Assembly (NCBI GenBank): GCA_017542475.1
Contig: JAFXXD010000038.1
Span: 62,001-126,000 of the forward strand
DNA: 64,000 nucleotides
Direction of reading: 5' to 3'
DNA from: Ruminococcus sp.
GTDB taxonomy: Bacteria > Bacillota > Clostridia > Oscillospirales > Ruminococcaceae
Shown: in pieces, positions 1 to 8,467 of the stretch
Position numbering within the stretch: the first letter of the stretch is position 1
Layout of the letters: every line of letters starts with the position of its first letter
The notes under the pieces: model-generated
Databases searched by the model: none
Told to the model about the DNA's origin: nothing
The model's input: only the letters and a program-made list of their open reading frames with translations
Made by a program: the position numbers and the translations under genes

Positions 1-341
1 ATCGAATAGCCCGAATCATTGAGTACGCTCTCTATACCCGTAACTATCTGCGGGAAGATATAATCGGTGAAATAAGTGGAAATAACGCCGATATTTCTTA
101 CCTGCGAGGGCTGGTCGGGCTGTGCTGAGCCTGCCGAAACGAATGCGCCGCTGCCTCTTACGCGGCTGATGACGTTCTCGTTCTCAAGACACATAAGCGC
201 CTGTCTGACAGTCTGTCTGCTGACGCCGTGTATTTCGCAGAGCTCTTTTTCGGTGAGGAAACGGTCCTTCGGCTTCAGATTGTTTGAAGCTATGTAGTCC
301 TTTGCCCACTCAACGATATTCAAATATTTATAATCTTCCAT
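1..341 (-). CDS. GntR/AraR-type transcriptional repressor (partial, C-terminus outside window)
   Basis: Only the first 113 codons are present; the gene runs off the left edge. The protein opens with a winged helix-turn-helix of the GntR class (LCEIHGVSRQTVRQAL, about residues 35-50, then a wing ending near GSGAF). A linker leads into the start of a LacI/periplasmic-binding-like ligand domain (NIGVISTYFTDYIFPQI). That combination is the AraR architecture, an arabinose-sensing repressor in Bacillus, but the sugar cannot be read from this fragment. The start at 341 has a strong GAGGAGG ribosome-binding site. It is divergent from the oxidoreductase at 570. Confidence 0.8.
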   Translation of the reverse strand, partial: MEDYKYLNIVEWAKDYIASNNLKPKDRFLTEKELCEIHGVSRQTVRQALMCLENENVISRVRGSGAFVSAGSAQPDQPSQVRNIGVISTYFTDYIFPQIVTGIESVLNDSGYS

Positions 342-508
342 TACTACCTCCTCAGCCCGATTGTATCTCGGTTTTTCTTTATGATAACACAAATATATCA
401 TTTTGTAAATACAACTTTGAAAATTGTCTGAAAAATTTGTATGTGCAGACAATATTTTTGTTCATAATTTGTGCACTTTGACATTACTTGTATTGCAAAA
501 ATATACTA

Positions 509-537
509 TTGACAAAAAATCGAATATAAGATATGAT
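509..537 (+). promoter_or_regulatory. Promoter for the Gfo/Idh oxidoreductase gene
   Basis: TTGACA (509-514) and TATGAT (532-537) with a 17-bp spacer, about 30 bp before the gene's ribosome-binding site. The divergent AraR-like gene begins at 341, so the 228-bp gap could also hold an operator for that repressor. No obvious palindrome was seen. Confidence 0.75.
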
Positions 538-569
538 AATATCAACAAAACAAATACGGAGGTGCTGTT

Positions 570-1550
570 ATGGAAAAGATAAAATGGGGTATCATCGGAA
601 CGGGACGTATCGCTCGTGCATTCGCTGCGGCTCTCGAGGGAGTTCCCGAGGCGGAGCTGTATGCAGTTGGCTCGCGGAGCAGCGAAAAATCAGCTTCTTT
701 CGCCGCTGAGTTCGGCTTTGCCAAGTCATACGGAAGCTACGATGAGCTTCTATCCGACGACAATATTAATATAGTATATGTCGCGACACCGATGGCGGCT
801 CACTATGATGTGTGTATGTCCGCGCTCCGTAAAGGCAGGAACGTCTTCTGCGAGAAGTCCGTAACTCTCAATGCCGCTCAGCTACGCGATATACTCGCTC
901 TCGCTGACGAGAAGGAACTCTTTTTCTGCGAAGCGATGTGGATGAAATGCCGCCCGACCTACCTCAAAATGAAGGAATGGATAAGCTCGGGAAGGATAGG
1001 TGATATCCGCTGTATCAAGGCAGATTTCAGCAACCTCGTCCCCTATGACGCAAACGACCGCCTTTTCCGTGCCGACTGCGGCGGCGGCTCACTTCTTGAC
1101 GTGGCCGTATATCCGCTGACCCTCGTCCATGACCTTCTCGGCGTACCCGTCTCTATAGACAGCGCTGCTCATATTGAAAACGGCATCGACCTCTCGGAAT
1201 CGCTCATACTCCGCTACAATAATGGCGCTTTCGCCTCGATAGACGCAGGCTTCGAGATGTCTCTCCGCAACAACGCCGTGATCTCGGGCACCGACGGAAG
1301 TATCGTCTTCGGCGACTGCTTCTTCTGCTCCGATACCGTATCCCTCTATGACCGCGACCGCCGTCTTGTCGAGGAGTTCAATTCTCCTGCCCGTGTGAAC
1401 GGCTACGAATACGAAATAGAAGAAGCCCACCGATGTCTTCGCAGCGGACTTACCGACAGCCCTTTGATTCCGCACTCGGCAACACTTGAAGTAATGGAGA
1501 TAATGGACGGACTGCGAAAAGAATGGGGAATGAAATTCCCGCAGGAATAA
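570..1550 (+). CDS. Gfo/Idh/MocA-family NAD(P)-dependent oxidoreductase
   Basis: A 326-residue cytoplasmic dehydrogenase of the glucose-fructose oxidoreductase/inositol dehydrogenase family, which oxidises or reduces sugars, sugar alcohols or their derivatives. The N-terminal Rossmann fold shows GIIGTGRIA at residues 8-16. The family lysine motif appears as CEKSVTLNA, where the usual EKP is EKS, and a GGGSLLDVAVYP segment follows in the substrate domain. Length is normal for the family. It is monocistronic: own promoter at 509, ribosome-binding site GGAGGTG, terminator at 1555. Divergence from an AraR-like regulator suggests a role in sugar metabolism, but the substrate cannot be told from sequence. 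Confidence 0.85.
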   Translation: MEKIKWGIIGTGRIARAFAAALEGVPEAELYAVGSRSSEKSASFAAEFGFAKSYGSYDELLSDDNINIVYVATPMAAHYDVCMSALRKGRNVFCEKSVTLNAAQLRDILALADEKELFFCEAMWMKCRPTYLKMKEWISSGRIGDIRCIKADFSNLVPYDANDRLFRADCGGGSLLDVAVYPLTLVHDLLGVPVSIDSAAHIENGIDLSESLILRYNNGAFASIDAGFEMSLRNNAVISGTDGSIVFGDCFFCSDTVSLYDRDRRLVEEFNSPARVNGYEYEIEEAHRCLRSGLTDSPLIPHSATLEVMEIMDGLRKEWGMKFPQE

Positions 1551-1554
1551 AAAT

Positions 1555-1583
1555 AAGGCTGACCAGAACGGTCAGCCTTTCTC
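1555..1583. terminator. Bidirectional terminator between the oxidoreductase and upp
   Basis: A 10-bp perfect stem (AAGGCTGACC / GGTCAGCCTT, 1555-1564 and 1570-1579) with a 5-nt loop. A T-rich tract follows on the + strand and an AT-rich tract on the - strand. It lies between convergent genes and can serve both. Confidence 0.85.
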
Positions 1584-1587
1584 ATTA

Positions 1588-2784
1588 TTATTTTGTACCG
1601 AAGATTCGGTCGCCCGCGTCTCCTACACCGGGAACAATGTACTTGTCCTCATTCAGTCCCTCGTCTATGACGCCTGTATAAACGTCAACATCGGGGTGAG
1701 CAGTAGTCACAGCCTTCACACCCTCGGGAGAAGCGATGATGCACATAAACTTGATGTTGCTAACACCGAGCTTCTTTATCTCGGTGATAGCGGCAGTTGC
1801 GGAATTGCCCGTCGCCAGCATCGGGTCAACGATGATGACCTCGCGCTCGCTGATGTCCTCGGGCATCTTCGAGTAGTACTGCACCGCGCCCTTGGAGTCG
1901 GGATCGCGGAAGATACCGATGTGACCTATCTTAGCCGCGGGAACGAGCGAGGTCACGCCGTCCACCATACCGAGACCTGCACGGAGGATAGGCACGATAG
2001 CAAGCTTCTTGCCCGATATTACTTTGGTCTTCGCAACGGCGATAGGGGTTTCGAGCTCTATCTCCTTGAGCGGCAAGTCGCGTGTAGCCTCGTAGCAAAT
2101 GAACATCGCAATCTCGGATACGAGCTCGCGGAACTCCTTCGTACCTGTGTTCTTATCTCTTAAAAGTGAAATCTTGTGCTGTACCAGCGGGTGGTCTATA
2201 ATATGTAACTCTCCCATTAAAGACAGCTCCTTTCTCAATTTATAATATTCATTTTTCCCGATACAGTAGCAGACCTCGTCCTCGGGAGCTATCCCCTCGC
2301 GGGCGAACCGCTGGACTGTATCGGTGATATGCATTGCTGATTTTGCGAGCACACGTCCCGAGCGCGAATTTGCTGCTCTGTGATATGCTTCAAGCTTTTC
2401 GACATCGGTGTGAGCGAAGGCATAGCGGATAAGTCCCGCAAGTACCTCGCCTGCATAGCCTCTGCCCTGAAAGCGTGAACCTATGCAGTATTCGACCTCC
2501 GCAGTCTGACATTCCTTCCACATCCTGCAAAAGGCAATCTGACCGATGTTCTCGCCGCTCGACTTCTCAATTACAGCCCAGCGGTACTTGGACTTAGCTC
2601 CCCTCGTGTACTCTTCAAGCAGAGCGTTCACCTGCGAAATATCAGTATATACAGGCTCGCCGTACTCGTTCTGCACGTCAGGGTCAGCGACCCAGTTGCG
2701 GAACATATCCTCTGCGTCAGACGGCAGAAACGGTCGGCATATCAGCCTCTCGGTGTCGAAAATGTGCGCGTTAGTGTAGATCAT
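1588..2784 (-). CDS. upp: GNAT acetyltransferase domain reading in frame into uracil phosphoribosyltransferase
   Basis: One open frame of 398 codons. Residues 1-189 are a GNAT N-acetyltransferase (RimJ/RimL style; acetyl-CoA loop QGRGYAGEV near residue 106). Residues 190-398 are a complete uracil phosphoribosyltransferase, which converts uracil plus PRPP to UMP; the PRPP loop reads [12 protein letters not shown]. The UPRT part is 209 aa, exactly the usual free-standing length. It begins at an ATG (2217) preceded by a strong AAAGGAGCT ribosome-binding site at 2225-2233. The cell may therefore make free UPRT, the fusion, or both. The first ATG overlaps the rpiB stop (TGATG), indicating translational coupling. 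It is the last gene of the fhs-tsaE-tsaB-rpiB operon and ends at the 1555 terminator. Confidence 0.88.
   Translation of the reverse strand: MIYTNAHIFDTERLICRPFLPSDAEDMFRNWVADPDVQNEYGEPVYTDISQVNALLEEYTRGAKSKYRWAVIEKSSGENIGQIAFCRMWKECQTAEVEYCIGSRFQGRGYAGEVLAGLIRYAFAHTDVEKLEAYHRAANSRSGRVLAKSAMHITDTVQRFAREGIAPEDEVCYCIGKNEYYKLRKELSLMGELHIIDHPLVQHKISLLRDKNTGTKEFRELVSEIAMFICYEATRDLPLKEIELETPIAVAKTKVISGKKLAIVPILRAGLGMVDGVTSLVPAAKIGHIGIFRDPDSKGAVQYYSKMPEDISEREVIIVDPMLATGNSATAAITEIKKLGVSNIKFMCIIASPEGVKAVTTAHPDVDVYTGVIDEGLNEDKYIVPGVGDAGDRIFGTK
2215..2233 (-). promoter_or_regulatory. Internal ribosome-binding site and ATG for free-standing UPRT
   Basis: AAAGGAGCT (2225-2233) is spaced normally before the ATG at 2217-2215 that begins [10 protein letters not shown], the usual UPRT N-terminus. 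It lies inside the longer GNAT-UPRT frame and would allow the 209-residue enzyme to be made separately. Confidence 0.7.
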
Positions 2785-3215
2785 CAGCCTTCAAGCGCGG
2801 TGATAAGGTCAACGCGGCGCTGATGACGTCCGCCCTCGAAGCCCGTAGTCACGAATATCTCCGCGAGCTCGCAGGCAAGACCGCTTCCGAGAACTCTCGC
2901 GCCCATGCACATAACGTTGCTGTCATTGTGCAGACGCGTGAACTTCGTAGAGAAGCTGTCCGAGCAGACCGCCGCTCTTATGCCCTTTATCTTGTTGGCG
3001 GCAATGGACATACCAATGCCTGTACCGCAGATAAGAATTCCCTTTTCACACTCACCCGATGTAACGAGGTCACATACGGTCTTAGCCATATTCGGGTAGT
3101 CGCAGGGTTCGCCGTCAGTACCCATATCCTTGAGCTCAAAGCCCTTTTCCGTCAGATATTCGATGACCGCTTTTTTGAGCTCCACACCTGCGTGGTCACA
3201 ACCAATTGCTATCAT
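2784..3215 (-). CDS. rpiB: Ribose-5-phosphate isomerase B
   Basis: A 143-residue RpiB/LacAB-family isomerase that interconverts ribose 5-phosphate and ribulose 5-phosphate in the non-oxidative pentose phosphate pathway. It has the N-terminal GCDHAG motif, the catalytic-cysteine segment ICGTGIGMS (Cys63) and RHQRRVDLI near the C-terminus. Length matches the family. It starts 2 bp after tsaB ends, and its stop overlaps the next gene's ATG, so it sits inside a tightly packed operon that supplies ribose phosphate next to the PRPP-using upp. Confidence 0.93.
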   Translation of the reverse strand: MIAIGCDHAGVELKKAVIEYLTEKGFELKDMGTDGEPCDYPNMAKTVCDLVTSGECEKGILICGTGIGMSIAANKIKGIRAAVCSDSFSTKFTRLHNDSNVMCMGARVLGSGLACELAEIFVTTGFEGGRHQRRVDLITALEG

Positions 3216-3217
3216 TA

Positions 3218-3934
3218 TTATCCCTCCTGTTTTGCAAGCTTATCCTGCAAATCCTTTTCAGCCTTTACCTTTTGCAGGTACGAGACCTCAAGCTCGTCGG
3301 CAGTGACAAGCTCCTTTGATAACGCCGCGAGGCACACCCCGCAGGCATTTTGCAGCCTGCCCATAGGCGGCGCTATTATGAGCATCGGCGAGCGGTAAGC
3401 CGTGAAGAAATCCGCGGCACCGTCTCCGCACAGCATAGCCTCAGTCCCGTTGAACGCAAGGAACTGCGCGAGCTCGTCCGTGCTGATTATCTTCTCCTCG
3501 CAGAGCGGCTCAAGCGCGTAACCGTCACTTTTATAAGAGCAGGTGTACACGAGGTCTCCCCTCGCCTTCATAATTGAGCATATCGTACCCTTGAACGCAA
3601 CATTGTTGTAGGCGAGAGCCTCCAGCGTGGAGACACCGCAGCACTTGCAGTCAAGCGCAAATCCCATAGCCTTCACAGCCGCCACACCTATCCTAAGACC
3701 AGTGTAGCTCCCGGGACCGTCCGCAACAGCGATTGCCCCGATATCGAAGACTGTCTTGCCCGTCTGAGATAGAATGTCACTGACCATAGGCATAATGACC
3801 TGCGAGTGCGTTTTTTGTGTATACAGCGTAGACTCTGCGAGAAACACCTCGCTGTCAGAGTCAAAGAGCGCGGCGGAAGCCGTCTTCCCAGATGTGTCAA
3901 TCCCAAGCAGAAGCAAATCGTCCACCGTCCTCAA
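3218..3934 (-). CDS. tsaB: tRNA threonylcarbamoyladenosine biosynthesis protein TsaB
   Basis: TsaB is an ASKHA-fold, catalytically inactive partner of TsaD. With TsaE it forms the complex that transfers the threonylcarbamoyl group to A37 of ANN-decoding tRNAs. Visible motifs are LGIDTSGKTASAAL at the N-terminus and ADGPGSYTGLRIG around residue 75. The longest frame starts at 3934 and overlaps tsaE by 38 bp. A TTG at 3916 (LLLLGIDTS) would give the more usual TsaB N-terminus and is a reasonable alternative start. It lies between tsaE and rpiB in the same operon. TsaD and TsaC are not in this window. Confidence 0.9.
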   Translation of the reverse strand: MRTVDDLLLLGIDTSGKTASAALFDSDSEVFLAESTLYTQKTHSQVIMPMVSDILSQTGKTVFDIGAIAVADGPGSYTGLRIGVAAVKAMGFALDCKCCGVSTLEALAYNNVAFKGTICSIMKARGDLVYTCSYKSDGYALEPLCEEKIISTDELAQFLAFNGTEAMLCGDGAADFFTAYRSPMLIIAPPMGRLQNACGVCLAALSKELVTADELEVSYLQKVKAEKDLQDKLAKQEG

Positions 3935-4337
3935 TCGTTATCTCACGCTCGTTTTCGCCGAGCGTATCTATCGTGATGTAAATGGTATTTTTCGGCAGGA
4001 ACTGCGCAATATTCTCCGACCACTCCACCGCCGCTACGTTATTCTCGAAGTCGTAGTCGTAGAAGCCTGTGGATTCAAGCCCTTCCTCGGTGCTGATACG
4101 GTACATATCAAAGTGATAAAGCGTGATATCATTCCCGCGGTACTCATTTACGAGGGCGAACGTCGGGGAGCTCACATTGTCTCCGAGCCCAAGACCTATG
4201 GCAAGTCCGCGCGTGAAGGTCGTCTTGCCAGCGCCGAGCCCGCCCTTGTATGCAATCATATCCCCCGCACGAAGAAGCGAACCGAGCTTTTTCGCGGCTT
4301 CTATCGTCTCCGCGGGAGAATGTGTGACAATTTTCAT
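3897..4337 (-). CDS. tsaE: tRNA threonylcarbamoyladenosine biosynthesis ATPase TsaE
   Basis: A 146-residue P-loop ATPase that drives turnover of the TsaBD complex in t6A37 tRNA modification. The Walker A motif is GGLGAGKTTFTRG (about residues 32-44). SSPTFALVNEY and the LYHFDMYR motif follow, both hallmarks of the family. Length is typical. It begins 1 bp after fhs ends, with GAGAATGTGTG-type spacing and no separate promoter, and it overlaps tsaB. Confidence 0.95.
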   Translation of the reverse strand: MKIVTHSPAETIEAAKKLGSLLRAGDMIAYKGGLGAGKTTFTRGLAIGLGLGDNVSSPTFALVNEYRGNDITLYHFDMYRISTEEGLESTGFYDYDFENNVAAVEWSENIAQFLPKNTIYITIDTLGENEREITIEDGGRFASAWD

Positions 4338-4338
4338 A

Positions 4339-6018
4339 TCAGAAGAGTCCCGTGATATTGCCGTTCACGTCACAGTCGATGTTGAGAGCAGACGGTGCCT
4401 TCGGCAGTCCGGGCATAGTAAGGATATCACCCGTGTAAACGACTACAAAGCCTGCACCCGCGGACACTCTCGCGTCACGGACAGTGATATTGAAGCCCTT
4501 TGGTTTGCCGAGCAGAGCGGGATTGTCCGAGAGTGAATACTGCGTCTTAGCCACGCAGACAGGCAGGTCGCGGAAACCAATGGACTCGATCTCCTTGATA
4601 GCCTTATCAGCGGCGGCGGTGTAGGTGACGCCGTCAGCGCGGTATATCTCGCGTGCAAGCTTTTCAATCTTGTCCTTGATAGAGAGCTCCTTGGCGTAGA
4701 GCGGGCGGAACTTCTCGTCGTTGCCCTGTGTGAGCTCGATAGTCTCGCAGACCTTATTCGCAAGGTCCTTGCCGCCCTCGCCTCCCTTGGCGAATACCTC
4801 GCACATAGAGACCTCAACACCCATATCCGAGCAGAACTTCTTCACGAAGTCTATCTCCTTCTCGGTGTCGCTCTCGAAGCGGTTGATAGCGACAACTACA
4901 GGCACGTGGAACTTGTGCATATTCTCGATGTGGGTCTGGAGGTTCACAATGCCTTTTTCGAGAGCCCACATATTCTCCTTGGCGAGCTCAGCCTTGGGGA
5001 CTCTGCCGTTGTATTTGAGCGCACGTATCGTAGCCACGAGGACTACGCACGCGGGAGCAAGTCCGCCGTAGCGGCACTTGATATCGAAAAACTTCTCCGC
5101 GCCGAGGTCAGAGCCGAAGCCAGCCTCGGTAATACAGTAGTCACCGAGCTTCAGCGCAAGCTTGGTAGCACGGATAGAATTACAGCCGTGAGCGATATTC
5201 GCAAACGGTCCGCCGTGAATGAAGGCGGGCGTGTTTTCGAGCGTCTGCACAAGGTTGGGCTTGAGAGCGTCCTTGAGAAGAGCTGTCATAGCTCCCGTAC
5301 AGCCGAGCTGATTCGCGAAAACAGGCTGACCGTCGAGGTCGTAGGCAACGAGGATATTGCCGAGGCGCTCCTTGAGGTCGCCGAGGTCTGTCGCGAGGCA
5401 GAGAATAGCCATTATCTCGGAGGCAACAGTAATATTGAAGCCGTCCTCGCGCGGTACGCCGTTAGCCTTTCCGCCAAGTCCCACAACAATGCTGCGGAGC
5501 GCTCGGTCATTCATATCCATACATCTCTTGAAGAGTATGCGGCGCTGGTCTATGCGGAGTTCATTGCCCTGCTGGATATGGTTGTCGAGCATTGCGCAAA
5601 GCAGATTGTTCGCGGCAGTGATTGCATGCATATCGCCCGTGAAGTGGAGGTTTATGTCCTCCATAGGCACTACCTGAGCGTAACCGCCGCCTGCGGCACC
5701 GCCCTTGATTCCGAACACAGGTCCGAGCGAGGGCTCACGCAGAGCAAGAACAGCCTTCTTGCCTATCTTGCCCATAGCCTCGGCAAGTCCGACACTGACA
5801 GTGGTCTTGCCCTCTCCCGCGGGAGTGGGATTTATAGCGGTAACGAGAATGAGCTTGCCGTCCTCCTTGAAGGCGACCTGAGAGTAGAGGCTCTCGGACA
5901 GCTTAGCCTTGTAGTGTCCGTAGGGCTCAAGGAACTCCTCGCCTATGCCGAGGTCGGCAGCTATCTCGCTGATCTTTTTCATTTTCGCGTTCTGTGCGAT
6001 CTCAATATCCAATAACAT
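4339..6018 (-). CDS. fhs: Formate-tetrahydrofolate ligase
   Basis: A 559-residue ATP-dependent enzyme that activates formate as 10-formyl-tetrahydrofolate for purine and one-carbon metabolism. It has the P-loop [11 protein letters not shown], the glycine-rich [16 protein letters not shown] segment, and the family signature around the [13 protein letters not shown] region. Length fits the family. It is the first gene of the leftward operon, with ribosome-binding site GGAGGATAT and promoter at 6051-6079. Formate is also a product of the pyruvate formate-lyase at 27101, so the two are metabolically linked. Confidence 0.97.
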   Translation of the reverse strand: MLLDIEIAQNAKMKKISEIAADLGIGEEFLEPYGHYKAKLSESLYSQVAFKEDGKLILVTAINPTPAGEGKTTVSVGLAEAMGKIGKKAVLALREPSLGPVFGIKGGAAGGGYAQVVPMEDINLHFTGDMHAITAANNLLCAMLDNHIQQGNELRIDQRRILFKRCMDMNDRALRSIVVGLGGKANGVPREDGFNITVASEIMAILCLATDLGDLKERLGNILVAYDLDGQPVFANQLGCTGAMTALLKDALKPNLVQTLENTPAFIHGGPFANIAHGCNSIRATKLALKLGDYCITEAGFGSDLGAEKFFDIKCRYGGLAPACVVLVATIRALKYNGRVPKAELAKENMWALEKGIVNLQTHIENMHKFHVPVVVAINRFESDTEKEIDFVKKFCSDMGVEVSMCEVFAKGGEGGKDLANKVCETIELTQGNDEKFRPLYAKELSIKDKIEKLAREIYRADGVTYTAAADKAIKEIESIGFRDLPVCVAKTQYSLSDNPALLGKPKGFNITVRDARVSAGAGFVVVYTGDILTMPGLPKAPSALNIDCDVNGNITGLF

Positions 6019-6050
6019 AGATATATCCTCCGTTCAGTTGATATAAATAT

Positions 6051-6079
6051 AGTATACCATATGTTGTAAAAAAATGCAA
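6051..6079 (-). promoter_or_regulatory. Promoter for the fhs operon
   Basis: On the - strand, TTGCAT (6079-6074) and TATACT (6056-6051) with a 17-bp spacer. The 15-nt string AAAAATGCAACAGTC across the -35 (+ strand, ending 6084) recurs over the -35 of the EFR1-type ferredoxin gene at 60079-60093. Confidence 0.7.
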
Positions 6080-6104
6080 CAGTCAAGGCAAAAAAATCCG
6101 CTTA

Positions 6105-6133
6105 TTGACTTATAAATGCGACAATGGTATAAT
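6105..6133 (+). promoter_or_regulatory. Promoter for the dockerin protein gene
   Basis: TTGACT (6105-6110) and TATAAT (6128-6133), 17-bp spacer, about 35 bp before the ATG at 6167. Divergent from the fhs promoter. Confidence 0.8.
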
Positions 6134-6166
6134 ATCAGTATCATATCGTTTATACGGAGGGATACT

Positions 6167-7105
6167 ATGAAAAAGCTCATCTCATCAGTCATTTCACTCA
6201 GTTTAGCCGCCTGCGCCGCCGCACCAACTGCCTTCGCCGCGGACAGTGACTACGTTCCGACAATGTACTTCCGCTCAAATGCAGCAAGGTGCATATCCTC
6301 GTGTCCCGACGGCAGCGCCGTTGTGTTCCGCTCCGAGCTCGGCGAGAGTTCGAATATCAGCGTAAATGCCTCGGTATATATCGACGACGAGAGCCTCACC
6401 TGCTGGAACGTCCACCCTGTATGGAAATGTGCAAGCGAGCACGTTAAACTCGAAAACCTTGTTGACCCGCTTCCGATGTCCGACGACGCACCGAATATCG
6501 CCTATGCTTACGCCGAGACAGACGAAAACGGCGAGTTCACGCATATCCGCCACTCAACCATACTCAACACCGACACGAAATACAATACAATGTCATTCAC
6601 CGTGCAGGTCTCGTCCTACACCGACCGCTCCGCGATGAAGACCTACGGTGAAAAGAGCGACAGCTACCCTCTCACAAGCTTTGACGCTGTCATAGACAAG
6701 GACGCTCCCGAGGGCGAATACACGGTCTACTTCCTGACAGACCACGAGGACTATCCCGACCAACGCCTTGCAGACCTCGCAATGCGCACGGAAGAGGGCT
6801 CACTTGTGAAAACTCCCGTGACGAAGCCGATGACCATTACCGTCACCGACAGAAAATTCGGCGACATAAACGGCGACGGCAGGGTCGATTCCAACGACGC
6901 TTCTGCCGCACTCGTTGCCTACTCCAAGAGCTCGACAGGCGGTGAACACGGACTGTCCGACCTCGAATTTGCCAGCGGAGACTCCGACAAAAATGGTCAG
7001 GTCAACTCCTCCGACGCGTCGAATATCCTTGCATACTACTCATACCTCTCGACAACGGAAGAAGCCGTTAATTTCACACAATTCCTCGAAAACAGAAAAA
7101 AATGA
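6167..7105 (+). CDS. Secreted dockerin-containing protein of unknown function
   Basis: A 312-residue exported protein. The start at 6167 is preferred over an upstream in-frame ATG because it has CGGAGGG 6 bp upstream and opens a clean signal peptide (MKKLISSVISLSLAACAAAP, likely cut after AFA). An LAAC string inside the signal could be misread as a lipobox. The middle (about residues 30-225) matches no family recognised here. The C-terminus is a type I dockerin with two calcium loops (DINGDGRVDSND and DSDKNGQVNSSD), so the protein should dock on a cohesin of a cellulosome scaffold. It is monocistronic with its own promoter and terminator. Confidence 0.85.
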   Translation: MKKLISSVISLSLAACAAAPTAFAADSDYVPTMYFRSNAARCISSCPDGSAVVFRSELGESSNISVNASVYIDDESLTCWNVHPVWKCASEHVKLENLVDPLPMSDDAPNIAYAYAETDENGEFTHIRHSTILNTDTKYNTMSFTVQVSSYTDRSAMKTYGEKSDSYPLTSFDAVIDKDAPEGEYTVYFLTDHEDYPDQRLADLAMRTEEGSLVKTPVTKPMTITVTDRKFGDINGDGRVDSNDASAALVAYSKSSTGGEHGLSDLEFASGDSDKNGQVNSSDASNILAYYSYLSTTEEAVNFTQFLENRKK

Positions 7106-7111
7106 ACGAAA

Positions 7112-7140
7112 AAAGCCTGTGTTTTGATAACACAGGCTTT
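7112..7140. terminator. Bidirectional terminator
   Basis: A 12-bp GC-rich stem (AAAGCCTGTGTT / AACACAGGCTTT) with a short loop and A/T tracts on both sides. It lies between the convergent dockerin gene and the response regulator. Confidence 0.85.
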
Positions 7141-7143
7141 ATT

Positions 7144-7770
7144 TTATACGATATTGTTCTTTATCGCGAAAACAGCGAGCTGAGTGCGGTCCTTAAGCTT
7201 CAGCTTCTCAAGAAGCCGCGATATACCGTTGCGGACAGTTCCCTCAGCAAGGTAGAGCTTCGAAGCTATCTCCTTGTTGTCACAGCCGTCGCAGATGAGG
7301 CGTATGAAGTCTATCTCACGCTCGGTGAGGTCGAAGTTCTTCGGGTCCTGCACAGCGGGAGCCGAATCCTTGATAGAGCGGAAGATATTGTCGCAGAACA
7401 CATTGATACCGCCCGAAACAGCCTTAATAGAGTTGATTATCTGCGCGTTGTCCATCTCCTTGAGTATGTAGCCGTCAACTCCGCTTGCCATAGCCTTTTC
7501 CACGGTCTCCTTGTCATCGAAGGTGGTCAGCATCAGCACCTTCACGTTCGGGAGCTTTTCCTTTATCTGCCGCGTACCGTAGCCTCCGTCGAACTCGGGC
7601 ATACGCATATCCATCAGCACTACGTCGGGCTGGAGCCTGACTGCCATCTCATAGGCTTCCTTGCCGTTGCTCGCCTCTCCGACTATCTTTATTTCAGCGT
7701 CCTGCGCAAGAACAGCTTTGAGTCCCGCACGCAGTATCTGCACATCGTCAGCCAGTAACACTTTTATCAT
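7144..7770 (-). CDS. NarL/LuxR-type response regulator, orphan
   Basis: A 209-residue two-component response regulator. The receiver domain shows the acidic pair DD at residues 8-9, phospho-acceptor Asp54 (VVLMDMRMP) and the conserved Thr and Lys (MLTTFD, GYILKEM). The C-terminal LuxR helix-turn-helix reads LTEREIDFIRLICDGCDNKEIA. The frame is open 40 codons further upstream, but that stretch looks non-coding and MIKVLLADD is the canonical start. No histidine kinase lies beside it, so the signal is unknown. It sits immediately left of the tRNA-Thr insertion site. Confidence 0.88.
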   Translation of the reverse strand: MIKVLLADDVQILRAGLKAVLAQDAEIKIVGEASNGKEAYEMAVRLQPDVVLMDMRMPEFDGGYGTRQIKEKLPNVKVLMLTTFDDKETVEKAMASGVDGYILKEMDNAQIINSIKAVSGGINVFCDNIFRSIKDSAPAVQDPKNFDLTEREIDFIRLICDGCDNKEIASKLYLAEGTVRNGISRLLEKLKLKDRTQLAVFAIKNNIV

Positions 7771-7932
7771 ATGATCACACCATTTTCGTATAATATTGCA
7801 AAAGCACGCTATATTAAAATGATTATAACATATATCTGAAAATTCTGCAACATTTTTCTCAAAAAAACAATGATTCAAAGCTTTATCCATGATATCCGAG
7901 CAGTTAAAATCATATGTAAAACGTTCCGCTTG

Positions 7933-7968
7933 AAAAAAATTCGCGTCCCAGTTTTACTGAGACGCGAA
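7933..7968 (-). terminator. Original terminator of the tRNA-Thr gene, now detached
   Basis: On the - strand the sequence forms a long stem (TTCGCGTC ... GACGCGAA, 7940-7968) followed by a run of Ts (7939-7933). It follows the tRNA 3' fragment at 7989-8036, not a protein gene. It is best read as the native tRNA-Thr terminator, separated from the intact tRNA by the 4.2-kb insertion. Confidence 0.75.
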
Positions 7969-7988
7969 CCTTCCCGCGGAAACTATCC

Positions 7989-8036
7989 GCGTGGAGCTGA
8001 TGATCGGACTTGAACCGACGACCTACGCCTTACCAA
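7989..8036 (-). repeat. Attachment-site copy: 3' fragment of tRNA-Thr (att, left)
   Basis: 48 bp identical to 12224-12271. It covers the tRNA-Thr 3' half from the anticodon loop through the encoded CCA plus three bases, then diverges. It has no 5' half, so it cannot make a tRNA. This is the usual scar left when a tyrosine-recombinase element inserts in a tRNA 3' end. Confidence 0.85.
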
Positions 8037-8106
8037 AGTGAAAACGACCTTTTTACCGTTTTATATCTTTTATTGTGATCGCCTATAAATTGGCGTGTCA
8101 GAGCGA

Positions 8107-8259
8107 TTATCCTTTCATAAAAACAAATACATAATTATTCTTTCTTGCGAAAACAATGACAGAATAATGACACTTTTGATTATCAAGCCATTCAAATATC
8201 TTTTCTTCGGCTTTCTTATGAGCAGGATCATAAATCACGGTTTGATTCTCTCCTAACAT
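8107..8259 (-). CDS. Small ORF of 50 aa, unknown
   Basis: Starts MLGENQTVIYDPAHKK and ends FVFMKG. It has balanced amino-acid use and could be an alpha/beta mini-domain, but no clear ribosome-binding site precedes the ATG and no family is recognised. It may be the remnant of a longer gene of the element. Part of the left putative arm site (8156-8176) lies within it, which argues for caution. Confidence 0.3.
   Translation of the reverse strand: MLGENQTVIYDPAHKKAEEKIFEWLDNQKCHYSVIVFARKNNYVFVFMKG
8156..8176 (+). repeat. Putative recombinase arm site, left end
   Basis: A 21-bp motif with two ATGACA boxes ending in ACTTT. The copy at 12141-12161 in the same orientation matches at 19 of 21 bases. 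One copy lies inside each end of the tRNA-Thr element. Confidence 0.5.
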
Positions 8260-8269
8260 AGTAAAAGAT

Positions 8270-8308
8270 ATAGAGAACAGCTTTATTATTAATATGGCTG
8301 TTCTCTAT
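8270..8308 (-). terminator. 12-bp perfect inverted repeat, probable terminator
   Basis: ATAGAGAACAGC (8270-8281) pairs perfectly with GCTGTTCTCTAT (8297-8308) across a 15-nt loop. It lies just downstream of the rtcB operon (leftward) and is followed by a moderately T-rich stretch on that strand. The T tract is weak, so the terminator call is tentative. Confidence 0.5.
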
Positions 8309-8317
8309 TATATAAGG

Positions 8318-8467
8318 TTAAAGTTCTGGAATCTTCTTAGTCTTATACGGACCGTTACGTTTCAAATATTCCTGCTCTTGCCTATACTTTTTAGAATTTT
8401 TTTCGTGAAACGATACTAATGCAATGGTCGAACCATTTGCTTTTGTTAAAGTATAGTCTATCTTAAT
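8318..8467 (-). pseudogene. In-frame 49-codon open stretch after the stop of the preceding gene
   Basis: Immediately after the TAA at 8470-8468 the same frame stays open for 49 codons (IKIDYTLTKANGSTIAL ... KTKKIPEL) before a TAA at 8318. It has no ATG, GTG or TTG in a useful position and no ribosome-binding site of its own. It is either the severed tail of the 8468 gene, cut off by a nonsense change, or chance. The charged, plausible protein composition favours the former. Confidence 0.35.

Noticed and set aside
4906..6015. A 369-codon open frame on the + strand
   Set aside because: Antisense shadow of fhs.
6179..6222. LAAC string in the signal of the 6167 protein as a lipobox
   Set aside because: A normal AFA cleavage site follows and dockerin proteins are released to bind scaffoldins; signal peptidase I processing is more likely, though not proven.
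7771..7890. N-terminal extension of the response regulator frame
   Set aside because: AT-rich and Cys/Phe-rich; the receiver domain begins at MIKVLLADD and the extension has no ribosome-binding site.
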